64,000 bases of DNA from Psychrobacillus sp. BL-248-WT-3 (GTDB lineage Bacteria; Bacillota; Bacilli; Bacillales_A; Planococcaceae). The notes beneath the pieces are model-generated. The model was not told where the DNA came from. It did no database searches and worked only from the letters and a program-made list of their open reading frames with translations. Positions 17,791-26,453 of this stretch are shown here, piece by piece (position 1 is the stretch's first letter; each line of letters starts with the position of its first letter). The position numbers were made by a program, and so were the translations under genes. The DNA lies in assembly GCF_012843435.1 (NCBI RefSeq), contig NZ_JABAFC010000007.1, forward strand, positions 1 through 64,000, read 5' to 3'.

Positions 17791-17803
17791 TATAGTGGGT
17801 ACT
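17777..17803. terminator. shared convergent terminator
   Basis: AGTACCCAC (17777-17785) and GTGGGTACT (17795-17803) form a perfect stem over the stop codons of two convergent small genes, so it probably serves both. Confidence 0.65.
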
Positions 17804-18002
17804 AACTGTTGTTTTGAAAATAAGTTATTCTCTTCACTAATGGCTCTGTCTTTTTTACGTGGATTGGTTTAACTAGGTCTCCCGTAATCGCTACCGTCTT
17901 AACATGTTTGTTGCTTTTTTTGGATGCATTGAATCCACTTAGCTTTTTTGCTGCCCGACTCCTCACATCTTCCGTGCAAATAGGAACCTTTTCACTTAGC
18001 AT
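17802..18002 (-). CDS. small basic hypothetical protein (66 aa)
   Basis: The protein reads MLSEKVPICTEDVRSRAAKK and continues with a lysine- and threonine-rich sequence ending in YFQNNS. I start at 18002 because AAGGAG lies eight bases upstream. An in-frame GTG at 18011 would directly abut that site and is unlikely. It is 27 bp downstream of the membrane-protein gene on the same strand and may be co-transcribed with it. No family is recognised; the high Lys/Arg content suggests nucleic-acid or ribosome contact, but this is only composition. Confidence 0.5.
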   Translation of the reverse strand: MLSEKVPICTEDVRSRAAKKLSGFNASKKSNKHVKTVAITGDLVKPIHVKKTEPLVKRITYFQNNS

Positions 18003-18029
18003 ACTCAACACTCCTTAAGAAATAAATAT

Positions 18030-18920
18030 TTATTGGTTTTCCATTTGTTCCGAGTTAGTTAAAGCTACCATGTACTCGATGTTTTCAATATTTTTTGCAA
18101 TAGTTTTATGAAGCAGCTCAAAGAGATATTTGTCAATAATATCAAATGAATAGGTAAAGCTTTCAATCACGGTTATAAATTCTAGGTCGTCATACGTGAA
18201 ATGGTAAACTAAAAAATTTTTCTTCCATATATTTAACTCATCTGTCTTATTAAACACGACAGCCTCGCCGGTTTCCTTCGATTCCTCTATTAAATCAATC
18301 AGCTTTTCTGGGGTATCTCTTGTATAGACCTGAAAAGAGAACGCTCCATGAATCGGATAATTTTTGTATCCTATTTGTGTTTCCTCTAAAAAGTACTCCA
18401 AGACCTCTTTGAAATCGATTGCTGATCTGAACAAAAATTCTAATGTCCTACCTGAGGCATCGTCTCCTGTAAAATATGCCATGAGCTTTGCCTTTGTTCC
18501 ACTAATTTCCACAGTTTCAATAGCCGCCTGCTCAATATTATCCACTTCAAATTCTAAATTCATAAACTTAAACCTTTTCAATCTCTTAAAGGCAACTGGA
18601 ATCAATAGAAAAAGCAAAAACCATATAAAAAGCAAAAAGATGCCTCTAAATATGACCTGATGAAAATTAGATTGTACAAAGGGTTTTATGATAATCGAAA
18701 AAGCAGTGTCTTGGATCACTTGCTCGGCTTCTATTTCTTTAATCTCGGCATTTTGAAGGAAAAATGCCTTGGGGTTCTCCTGCCATATAGAAATGCCAAT
18801 AAGCAAGGAGGAGGTGGCCATCCATGCGACAATGATTAATATTCCAATAGTATAAATGTAAGGGATTATCATATTTATCCATTGAAATAGAGTGCGTCTT
18901 TCTTGGATCGGGAATCTCAT
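18030..18920 (-). CDS. membrane protein with cytosolic domain, unknown
   Basis: The 296-residue protein has a hydrophobic helix at about 14-44, an extracellular loop of about 45 residues, and a second helix pair at about 88-110. Residues 115-296 form a soluble, mixed alpha-beta domain (beginning KRLKRFKFMNLEFEVDNIEQAA). The topology, with an outside loop and a large inside domain, fits a small membrane sensor or signalling protein, but there is no recognisable kinase, cyclase or nucleotide motif. The start has GGAGGTG upstream. It is probably in one transcript with the small 17802 gene. Confidence 0.6.
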   Translation of the reverse strand: MRFPIQERRTLFQWINMIIPYIYTIGILIIVAWMATSSLLIGISIWQENPKAFFLQNAEIKEIEAEQVIQDTAFSIIIKPFVQSNFHQVIFRGIFLLFIWFLLFLLIPVAFKRLKRFKFMNLEFEVDNIEQAAIETVEISGTKAKLMAYFTGDDASGRTLEFLFRSAIDFKEVLEYFLEETQIGYKNYPIHGAFSFQVYTRDTPEKLIDLIEESKETGEAVVFNKTDELNIWKKNFLVYHFTYDDLEFITVIESFTYSFDIIDKYLFELLHKTIAKNIENIEYMVALTNSEQMENQ

Positions 18921-19128
18921 CTAAGGACTACACCTCCATACATAAATAAATAATGTTTTGTATATTTGTCTATCAATTGATTGTATGTGACAGAGCCCAA
19001 ATTATGACCAAATTCTCTTTATCGTACGTAAGGTTGCTCCCAAAAATGATAGTAACGCTAGAATAATAGAAGGAATGCTGAATAACATGGTTTCAATAAT
19101 CCAATGAAAATAGGATTTTAACAGAATG

Positions 19129-19167
19129 AAAAGGTCGAATTCCAAAACGATGGAATCCGACCTTTTT
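19129..19167 (-). terminator. bidirectional terminator downstream of the neopullulanase gene
   Basis: AAAAGGTCGAATTCCA (19129-19144) pairs with TGGAATCCGACCTTTTT (19151-19167). A-rich and T-rich flanks allow function on both strands; the minus-strand amylase-family gene ends 46 bp away. Confidence 0.75.
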
Positions 19168-19212
19168 GCTGTGCATTAACTGTTAATGGAAAATCCTCAA
19201 AGTATGCTTAAA

Positions 19213-20961
19213 TCACGTTAGCCTTGATTTGATAATGACGTAACCATTTCCTCCAATCGTAAGCGTACTGCCCTCGACAGACATTGGATCGCTATACACC
19301 AACACCTGCTCACTAGCTATGTCCAACTCCACTGATTGCTCCAATCGTTCTGGATTAAATAAAACTATGATAGAATACTTTTCATCGAATTTTTCATAAC
19401 CAAAAATCCCATTTTCAGTAGTAGGAAGGATAAACCTAACTGAGCCTTCGTTGGCAAGCAGCCTTTCTTGCTTACGTATACTAATAAGTTCTTTAATGTG
19501 GTTTTTTAAATCAAGGTTATGTGTCGACTCATCCCAATCCATACATTTTCTACAACCAGGGTCCTGACCACCAGTTAAGCCAATCTCATCTCCGTAGTAT
19601 ATACATGGCGTCCCCATGAAAGTTAGTAGAAGGGTAAATATTTGCTTCACTTTACCTATATTGTCGTCACATTCTGTTAATAATCTAGCAGTGTCATGGC
19701 TACCAACTAAATTAAATGTATAGTCAAAAACATTTTTAGGATAGTTATAGTAAACCCTTGTGATATTTTCTACAAACTGTGTAGAATTAATGCTTTCATT
19801 TACTAAAAGATTAAATAGATTTGTTTTGAACGGATAGTTCATTACTGCATCGAACTGATCTCCACGAAGCCACGGCATGGAGTCATGCCAAATTTCACCT
19901 AGAATATATACGTCAGGCTTAATTGCTTTAACAGTTTCCCTAAACTCACGCCAGAATTTATGGTCCACTTCATTTGCCACATCTAATCTCCAACCATCGA
20001 TGTCATATTCCTCTATCCAAAATGCACCTACATCCATTAAATACTTTTTCACTTCCGGATTGGCAGTATTTAGCTTCGGCATAGACTCGACAAAACCAAA
20101 TGCCTCATAGTTGGGTCTTTCACCACCCCGAACAGGATAACTATGGATATGAAACCAATCCTTATATCGTGAACTTTCCCCATTAACTAAAACATCTTGG
20201 AACGGTGGGAAGTAGTAGCCACTATGATTAAAAACAGCGTCTAACATCACTTTAATGCCACGCTTATGACACTCTTTTACAAGTCGCTTCAACGATTCTT
20301 TGTCTCCAAACTGTGGGTCTATTTCCAAATAATCAATTGTATCGTATTTATGATTGGAGCTTGCCTTGAACACAGGAGTGAAGTAAATACCGTTTACACC
20401 TAAATCACTCAAATAGTCTAAATGCTGAATGACACCTGCGAAATCCCCACCAAAGAAATTGTTTATAGCGGGGGGCTCGCTGCCCCAGGCTTTAGCCGTT
20501 GGAGGATCTATAGAAGGATCACCGTTAGCAAAGCGTTCTGGGAAAATTTGATACCAAATGGTGTCCTTTACCCAGGCTGGTGCGTCAAAAAGGTCAATAT
20601 TGTGCAAATAAGGAAAACAAAAATAGTAGTCTGAATCTTTAGGGGGAGTAGAGTAAAACCCTTTTTCTGTATAAATTACTTCTTCATTACTAGAAATTAA
20701 CTTAAAGCCATATCGGATTCTATTTGTTTCTGAGAAAATCTTAATCTCCCAATAATCATGTACGCCGTCTGTGCCAGCTAAGTACATCCTTTCCATATCA
20801 TGCATCCATTCACCATCTGCCCAAATGTATGGGTCTCCATGAATCAGTAAAACTTCTTGAAGGTCATTTGCTTTCGTTTTTAATCGTATGTGTAACGTTT
20901 TGTTATCGAGTAAATAAGCTAGGTTATCTACTGGTCTATGAAATACAGCGGACTTTTCCAT
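19213..20961 (-). CDS. neopullulanase / cyclomaltodextrinase (GH13_20)
   Basis: This 582-residue intracellular GH13 enzyme carries the extra N-terminal beta domain (residues 1-125) of cyclomaltodextrinases and neopullulanases. Region I is DAVFNHSG, region II GWRLDVANEVDH (nucleophile Asp), region III ILGEIWHD (acid/base Glu) and region IV LVGSHDTAR (transition-state Asp). The segment MPKLNTANPEV is typical of this subfamily. It hydrolyses cyclodextrins and branched maltodextrins imported by the neighbouring ABC system. I start at ATG 20961 because AAAAGGAG lies seven bases upstream, eleven codons inside the longest frame. There is no signal peptide. It is divergent from malE and shares its control region. 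Confidence 0.9.
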   Translation of the reverse strand: MEKSAVFHRPVDNLAYLLDNKTLHIRLKTKANDLQEVLLIHGDPYIWADGEWMHDMERMYLAGTDGVHDYWEIKIFSETNRIRYGFKLISSNEEVIYTEKGFYSTPPKDSDYYFCFPYLHNIDLFDAPAWVKDTIWYQIFPERFANGDPSIDPPTAKAWGSEPPAINNFFGGDFAGVIQHLDYLSDLGVNGIYFTPVFKASSNHKYDTIDYLEIDPQFGDKESLKRLVKECHKRGIKVMLDAVFNHSGYYFPPFQDVLVNGESSRYKDWFHIHSYPVRGGERPNYEAFGFVESMPKLNTANPEVKKYLMDVGAFWIEEYDIDGWRLDVANEVDHKFWREFRETVKAIKPDVYILGEIWHDSMPWLRGDQFDAVMNYPFKTNLFNLLVNESINSTQFVENITRVYYNYPKNVFDYTFNLVGSHDTARLLTECDDNIGKVKQIFTLLLTFMGTPCIYYGDEIGLTGGQDPGCRKCMDWDESTHNLDLKNHIKELISIRKQERLLANEGSVRFILPTTENGIFGYEKFDEKYSIIVLFNPERLEQSVELDIASEQVLVYSDPMSVEGSTLTIGGNGYVIIKSRLT

Positions 20962-21042
20962 ATGATTGCTCCTTTTTAGAAGTGAGAACAGCACACTTCA
21001 TATTATGAAATAAAATATTTTTTATAAATATTAAAAAAAGTA

Positions 21043-21070
21043 TTGTGCAAACTTACTTTAAATGTATAAT
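21043..21070 (+). promoter_or_regulatory. probable promoter of the maltodextrin operon
   Basis: TTGTGC (21043-21048) is spaced 16 bp from a perfect TATAAT (21065-21070). It reads toward malE and lies in the 313-bp divergent control region. Confidence 0.6.
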
Positions 21071-21084
21071 AAAACCATAAGTTG

Positions 21085-21098
21085 TGCAATCGCTTTCA
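21085..21098 (+). promoter_or_regulatory. cre-like site (CcpA) just downstream of the promoter
   Basis: TGCAATCGCTTTCA matches the cre consensus TGWNANCGNTNNCA except at the third base. Its position about 8 bp after the expected transcription start would allow roadblock repression by CcpA in rich sugar. Confidence 0.55.
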
Positions 21099-21190
21099 TA
21101 ACATTTTTTTGAAACATTATGATTCTATTTATCTTAATATACTAGAAATAGCTAGAATAAGTAGATTAGCATGTTCATATTCTAATTTTA

Positions 21191-21204
21191 TGTGAGCGTT
21201 TTCA
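21191..21204 (+). promoter_or_regulatory. cre site (perfect consensus match)
   Basis: TGTGAGCGTTTTCA fits TGWNANCGNTNNCA at every fixed position. It lies 71 bp before the malE start codon. Confidence 0.75.
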
Positions 21205-21213
21205 TTTATTCAT

Positions 21214-21233
21214 TTGTGCAAACGGTTGTACAA
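21214..21233 (+). promoter_or_regulatory. LacI-family operator, probable MalR site
   Basis: The inverted repeat TTGTGCAAACGGTTGTACAA has the centre CG typical of LacI-type operators. It sits upstream of malE and the same locus encodes a LacI-type regulator. A half-site resembling TTGTGCAAAC recurs at the promoter (21043-21052). Confidence 0.6.
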
Positions 21234-21274
21234 CTTTAGGAAAAAGAGATAAACAATTGGGAGGGTTAAAAGAA

Positions 21275-22567
21275 ATGAAAAAAACACTATCATTCTTATC
21301 GATTCTAGTTTTATTGATGGCTATGTTAGCAGCATGTGGACCAGATCGAGAAACAAGCACAGGGTCATCTAACACAGGTGAAAAAGAAAGTGAAGGCAAC
21401 ACGGAAGAACCAGCAAAGCCTGAAAAACTTGTTGTATGGGAAGATACAGATAAATCTGTAGCATTAAAACCTGCAATTGAGTCTTTTGAAAAGGAATATG
21501 GGATTAAAGTAGAATTTAAAGAATTAGGAATGGCAGATAAGATGCGCGACCAGCTACGTATGGATGGTCCATCAGGAACTGGTGCTGACGTTGTTACTTT
21601 GCCGCATGACCAAATTGGTCAGGTAGTTACAGAAGGGCTTCTTCAAGAAATTGAAGTAAGTGACGAAGTACTTTCTACATTTAGTGAGTCTTCTGTAAAT
21701 GCACAAAAATATGATGGAAAACTTTACGGGCTTCCAAAAGCAACGGAAACACCTGTATTTATTTATAACAAGGCTCTTATGACAGAAGCACCAGAAACAA
21801 TGGATGATGTTTATGAGTTTTCTAAAGGCTTTACAGATGGTAAAAAGTTTGGCTTCATTGCAACTTGGGATGACTTCTATTTTGCACATGGTGTAATTGC
21901 TGGTATGGGCGGATACGTTTTCAAAGAAAATGATGGCGCTCTTGATAGAGACGACATTGGTTTAAACAACGAAGGAGCAGTTGAAGGAGCTTCTTATATC
22001 CAAAAATGGTATTCAGAAGGTCTTTTCCCTAAAGGGATTATTGGGGAAAGCGGTGGTTCTACAAGAGATGGACTATTTAACGAAGGTAAAATTGCTTCCG
22101 TTATGAATGGTCCTTGGTCTTTCCAAAGCATGAAGGATGCTGGAATTGACATCGGTATTTCTGCAATGCCTAAGCTTCCTAATGGTGAACCTATGAAAAC
22201 GTTCATGGGAGTTAAAGGGTGGCATGTAACAGCATTCACTGAACACAAATATTGGTCTACAAAATTAGTAGAGTGGTTAACAAATGAAGAAAATGCAAAA
22301 ATTCGCTTTGAAACAACACAAGAAATTCCTCCAGTTAAAACATTAATCGACGATCCGATTATTGCAGACAACGAAGGGGCGAAAGCAGTAGCACTTCAAT
22401 CTCAATATGCAGTACCAATGCCAAACATTCCAGAAATGTCAGAGGTATGGGGTCCTGCAGCATCAGCACTACAAACTATTGCAACAGGAAAAGCAGAGCC
22501 ACAAGCAGCAATGGATGATGCAGTTAAAAACATCAAAACAAATATTGAAACAAATCACCCTAACTGA
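21275..22567 (+). CDS. malE: maltose/maltodextrin ABC transporter substrate-binding lipoprotein
   Basis: This 430-residue lipoprotein has a signal peptide with lipobox MLAAC (Cys21) and a Ser/Glu-rich linker, followed by a MalE-type sugar-binding fold. Conserved segments include LVVWEDTDKS, LPHDQIGQVV, KLYGLPKATETPVFIYNK and IASVMNGPWSF. It captures maltodextrins outside the membrane and delivers them to MalF-MalG. I start at ATG 21275, preceded by GGGAGGG; an earlier in-frame TTG overlaps this site. The preceding region carries cre-like and LacI-type operators, so expression is likely maltose-induced and glucose-repressed. No ATPase gene is present in the locus; a shared MsmX-type ATPase is likely. 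Confidence 0.93.
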   Translation: MKKTLSFLSILVLLMAMLAACGPDRETSTGSSNTGEKESEGNTEEPAKPEKLVVWEDTDKSVALKPAIESFEKEYGIKVEFKELGMADKMRDQLRMDGPSGTGADVVTLPHDQIGQVVTEGLLQEIEVSDEVLSTFSESSVNAQKYDGKLYGLPKATETPVFIYNKALMTEAPETMDDVYEFSKGFTDGKKFGFIATWDDFYFAHGVIAGMGGYVFKENDGALDRDDIGLNNEGAVEGASYIQKWYSEGLFPKGIIGESGGSTRDGLFNEGKIASVMNGPWSFQSMKDAGIDIGISAMPKLPNGEPMKTFMGVKGWHVTAFTEHKYWSTKLVEWLTNEENAKIRFETTQEIPPVKTLIDDPIIADNEGAKAVALQSQYAVPMPNIPEMSEVWGPAASALQTIATGKAEPQAAMDDAVKNIKTNIETNHPN

Positions 22568-22578
22568 TGATTTAAATT

Positions 22579-22616
22579 GCAAAGGCATGTTTCCTATCAT
22601 GGGAACATGGCTTTGC
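22579..22616 (+). terminator. attenuating hairpin between malE and malF
   Basis: GCAAAGGCATGTTTCC (22579-22594) pairs with GGGAACATGGCTTTGC (22601-22616), with one mismatch and one G-U pair. The T-content after it is weak, so it probably tempers or stabilises transcripts rather than stopping them fully. Confidence 0.65.
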
Positions 22617-22681
22617 TTATATATAATATAATTTTGAAAAGAAATTCTCCTTTCAAAGGAAAGAGGGAGGCCGCTTTAGCG

Positions 22682-23962
22682 ATGGACAATAATGTCACAA
22701 ACAAACATAGAAAAACTGCTGGGCTTTTATCGATTATTCCAGGTATGGGTCAGCTTTATAATAAACAGTATGTTAAAGGAATCATTTTCTTAGTTTTAAC
22801 AGTAGCTTTTTTCAGTAGCTTCTATCAAACCCTTAACTGGGGCTTTTGGGGACTAATTACGCTTGGAGAAATTCCAGGTTTAGATCATTCCGTGTTCCTT
22901 TTAGTTGATGGAGTTATTGCCTTACTCGTAGCAGCAATCGGGTTAGGTATATATGCTTTTAATATTTATGATGCCTATAACAATGGAAAAAAGAGAGATG
23001 AAGGCTTTGAGTTAAATAGCGTAAGAGAGCAGTACCATAACTTATTAGATAATGGTTTTCCATATTTAATGATTTCCCCTGGATTTTTACTGTTAATCTT
23101 TGTAGTTATTTTCCCAATCTTTTTCGTTATCCTTCTTTCATTTACAAACTATGACCTGTATCATACGCCACCTGCAAAGCTAGTGGACTGGGTTGGTATA
23201 CAAAACTATATAGACATTTTTAAATTAGAATTGTGGCGCTCTACATTCTTCAGCGTGCTCGGATGGACGATTGTTTGGACTTTTGGAGCTACAACACTCC
23301 AGGTTGCAGTTGGTATATTCCTTGCAGTTGTCATTAATCAAAAAGATTTAAAAGGAAAAGCAGTTTTCCGTACTATTTTAATACTTCCTTGGGCAGTCCC
23401 AGCATTTATATCTATCTTAATATTTTCTGGTATGTTCAATGAATCATTCGGGGTTATTAACGATGGAATTTTAAGCTTTCTTGGTATTGACCCTGTTCCG
23501 TGGATGACTTCTGAAATGTGGACCCGTATTGCATTAATAGGAATACAATCCTGGCTTGGATTCCCATTTGTTTTTGCAATGACTACAGGTGTTCTGCAAT
23601 CAATTCCTGATGAACTATATGAGGCAGCTAACGTAGATGGAGCGTCTATTTGGCAAAAGTTCAAAAGCATTACTTTGCCGATGGTTTTATATGCAACTGC
23701 TCCTATTATTATCACGCAATATACGTTTAACTTTAATAACTTCAATGTTATTTTCTTATTCAACGGCGGTGGGCCTGCATTACCTGGCCAAAATGCCGGA
23801 GGAACAGATATTTTAATATCATGGATTTACAAGCTAACGATGACTTCTGCTCAATATGGTAAAGCTGCAGCAATCACGATGCTTTTATCATTAGTTGTAG
23901 TAGCCGTTGCTTTATGGCAGTTCAAACGTACAAACTCATTCAAAGAGGAGGATATGATGTGA
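22682..23962 (+). CDS. malF: maltodextrin ABC transporter permease MalF-type
   Basis: The 426-residue inner-membrane permease has an N-terminal segment with the small motif GLLSIIPGMGQLYNKQY (residues 10-26), found in MdxF-type permeases of Bacilli, then about eight hydrophobic helices. The ABC-permease EAA loop is EAANVDGASIWQKFKSITLP, which contacts the ATPase. I take ATG 22682 as start, after GAGGGAGG; the longer frame begins inside the malE-malF hairpin region and is unlikely. It lies between malE and malG, overlapping the latter's ribosome site. With MalG it forms the transmembrane pore. Confidence 0.92.
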   Translation: MDNNVTNKHRKTAGLLSIIPGMGQLYNKQYVKGIIFLVLTVAFFSSFYQTLNWGFWGLITLGEIPGLDHSVFLLVDGVIALLVAAIGLGIYAFNIYDAYNNGKKRDEGFELNSVREQYHNLLDNGFPYLMISPGFLLLIFVVIFPIFFVILLSFTNYDLYHTPPAKLVDWVGIQNYIDIFKLELWRSTFFSVLGWTIVWTFGATTLQVAVGIFLAVVINQKDLKGKAVFRTILILPWAVPAFISILIFSGMFNESFGVINDGILSFLGIDPVPWMTSEMWTRIALIGIQSWLGFPFVFAMTTGVLQSIPDELYEAANVDGASIWQKFKSITLPMVLYATAPIIITQYTFNFNNFNVIFLFNGGGPALPGQNAGGTDILISWIYKLTMTSAQYGKAAAITMLLSLVVVAVALWQFKRTNSFKEEDMM

Positions 23963-23963
23963 T

Positions 23964-24806
23964 ATGAATACGAAAACAGAGAAAATTATTAGACTGACAC
24001 TTTCGTACTTTATTCTCTTAGTAGCTGCTCTAGTCGTTATCTATCCGCTTCTTTGGGTAATTGGGTCATCACTAAATCCAGGTCAGAGTCTTTCCGGGTC
24101 TACTATGTTTCCTGAAAACCCGACTTTTAAGCATTACTTAGAGTTGTTTGATATGGAAAACTCTAATTATGTTTTATGGTATATCAACTCAATGAAGATT
24201 AGCTTGATCACGATGGCTTTATCGGTCATCAGTGTATCACTAACCGCATATGCCTTCTCACGTTATCGCTTTGTCGGACGCAAAAATGGCCTACTAACGT
24301 TTTTAGTGCTACAAATGATTCCTAACTTTGCAGCGCTAATTGCAATCTTTGTTTTAGCTCAAAGAACTGGTCTTTTAGACACTCATTTAGGATTAATTTT
24401 AATCTATACAGGCGGCCAAATACCGATGAATACGTGGCTAATGAAAGGGTATCTCGATACCATTCCAAAAGAGCTTGATGAATCTGCAAGGATGGACGGT
24501 GCTGGACACCTTCGTATTTTTTGGCAGATCATTATGCCGCTAGCAAAGCCTATTATTTCAGTAGTTGCGTTGTTTTCTTTTATCGCTCCATTCGGAGACT
24601 TTATATTGGCTCGCGTAATGCTTCGCTCAGAGGAAAAATTTACGATGGGCGTGGGGCTGTATGAGCTAGTATCTAAGCAATTTGGGAATGAGTTCACCAC
24701 TTTTGCTGCGGGCTCCGTATTAATCGCAATTCCGATAACTATTTTGTTCTTAGCGTTCCAAAAGTATTTTGTTTCCGGACTAACTGCTGGGGGAACAAAG
24801 GGATAA
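23964..24806 (+). CDS. malG: maltodextrin ABC transporter permease MalG-type
   Basis: This 280-residue permease has six hydrophobic helices and the family EAA loop ESARMDGAGHLRIFWQIIMP, with the following glycine preserved. It begins two bases after the malF stop, its ribosome site (GAGGAGG) lying within malF, so translation is coupled. The usual extracytoplasmic segment EHYLELF-like (NPTFKHYLELFDM) lies after the first helix. It partners MalF for maltodextrin import. No ATP-binding subunit follows; the next gene is an amylase. Confidence 0.92.
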   Translation: MNTKTEKIIRLTLSYFILLVAALVVIYPLLWVIGSSLNPGQSLSGSTMFPENPTFKHYLELFDMENSNYVLWYINSMKISLITMALSVISVSLTAYAFSRYRFVGRKNGLLTFLVLQMIPNFAALIAIFVLAQRTGLLDTHLGLILIYTGGQIPMNTWLMKGYLDTIPKELDESARMDGAGHLRIFWQIIMPLAKPIISVVALFSFIAPFGDFILARVMLRSEEKFTMGVGLYELVSKQFGNEFTTFAAGSVLIAIPITILFLAFQKYFVSGLTAGGTKG

Positions 24807-24834
24807 TAATGTTCAAAGAAACTATCGGGGGTGT

Positions 24835-26372
24835 ATGACTATAAAAAGGGGTAGACATTTACTTTTCATTCTTATACTTTTAGTTAGCTTCCAGCCACTT
24901 TCAGTCTTTGCCAGTGGAGAGCGTACGATGCAGGATGAGATTATATATATGATCATGGTAGATCGTTTTCATAATGGTGATCCGTCCAATGATAAGGATG
25001 CTAACCCTGATGACCCTTATGCTTATCATGGTGGCGATTTTAAAGGAATTACGGATAAGCTAGATCATATAGAAGAAATGGGTTTCACAGCTATATGGCT
25101 GACCCCGATCTTTGAAAATATGCCAAAAGGGTACCATGGCTATTGGACAAAGGATTACTATAAAACAAACGAATATTTCGGAACAATGGATGAATTTAAG
25201 ACCCTTGTTGATGAAGCACATAAAAGAGATATAAAAATTATCTTAGATTTTGTTGTCAATCATGTGGGACCAAATCATGACTGGCTAAGTGACCCTTCTA
25301 AGGAAGACTGGTTTCATCCCCAACAACCCATAACTAATTGGAATGACCAGCAGGAAGTAGAAAATGGCTGGCTATATGATTTACCAGACTTAGATCAAAG
25401 CAATCCAGAGGTAGCTGCCTATTTAATAGATGCAGCGAAATGGTGGATAGAAGAAACAGATATAGATGGTTTCCGTTTAGATACAGTCAAACATGTATCA
25501 AAGGATTATTGGAAAGAATTCGTTTCTGCTGTAAAGGCTGAAAAGGAAGACTTATATTTGATAGGGGAAGTGTGGCATGACAATCCAAATGTCGTTGCCA
25601 GCTATGAGGAGACAGGAATAGATAGCTTTTTTGACTTTTCCCAAAATGGTAGTCTGCGCACTGCTTTCGAGAGATCAAATCAATCACTTGGCTGGCTGTT
25701 CTCAATGCTGAAAGAAACGAGAAGGTTTTTGATCGGTCCCATTTGCTTGGACAGTTTGTCGATAACCACGATATGACAAGGTTTAGTCATCTGGTGATCA
25801 ATCAAAAAGAAAATCCTTTGACTCAGCTTAAGCAAAGTCTCACCTTTCTATATACCGCTCCTGGAGTGCCTATCATTTATTATGGTACGGAGATGGCGAT
25901 GGATGGAGGAAATGACCCGGATAATCGTCGTATGCTGGATTTTAATACAGAAAAAAATGTAGTTGACTACATATCAAAGCTTGGAGCAATAAGAAAAGAG
26001 CATCCAGCTTTGACCAATGGTGAGATGGAGCTGCTATATGAAGAAGAAGGGACCGCAGTTTATTCTAGAAAACTAGATGGAGAGACAATTGTTGTTGCCA
26101 TAAACAACATGTCGAGTGATCAAACCATTGTGCTTAAGGATAAGCTTGAAAATGGGAAACGGTTAGTTAGCCAGCTCACTGAAGCTATCGTTAAGTCGAA
26201 TGGGAATGAATACTCGATTAAATTAGAGAGTGGTCAAGCAGAAATCTTCGAGCTAGCTGAGAAGCCAGGACCTAACTGGTTATTTATAGTTCTTTCATCT
26301 GCAGTAATTGTGTCATTCATCATTATTCTTATACTAGGAATTAAAGAAGTGAACAAACGGTCTAGATTGTAA
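24835..26372 (+). pseudogene. secreted membrane-anchored alpha-amylase-type GH13 enzyme, frameshifted
   Basis: Two adjacent frames together form one GH13 enzyme. The first (24835 on) has a signal peptide, region I DFVVNHVG, region II GFRLDTVKHV (nucleophile) and region III LIGEVWHDN. The second (to 26372) supplies FVDNHDMTR (region IV), the C-terminal beta domain and a final membrane anchor followed by KEVNKRSRL. At 25702-25706 the reading changes: adding one A would give SNAERNEKVFDRSHLLGQFV, joining the parts. As read, translation ends at 25776 without region IV. It would otherwise act outside the cell, cutting maltodextrins for the MalEFG importer. A sequencing error is possible. Confidence 0.85.
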
Positions 26373-26453
26373 GGACTGAAAGAAGCTTTAAAAGAAAGTC
26401 TAAAAGTTATGGGATAGATGTACACAACTCATAACGAAGGGAGTATTTTTTAT

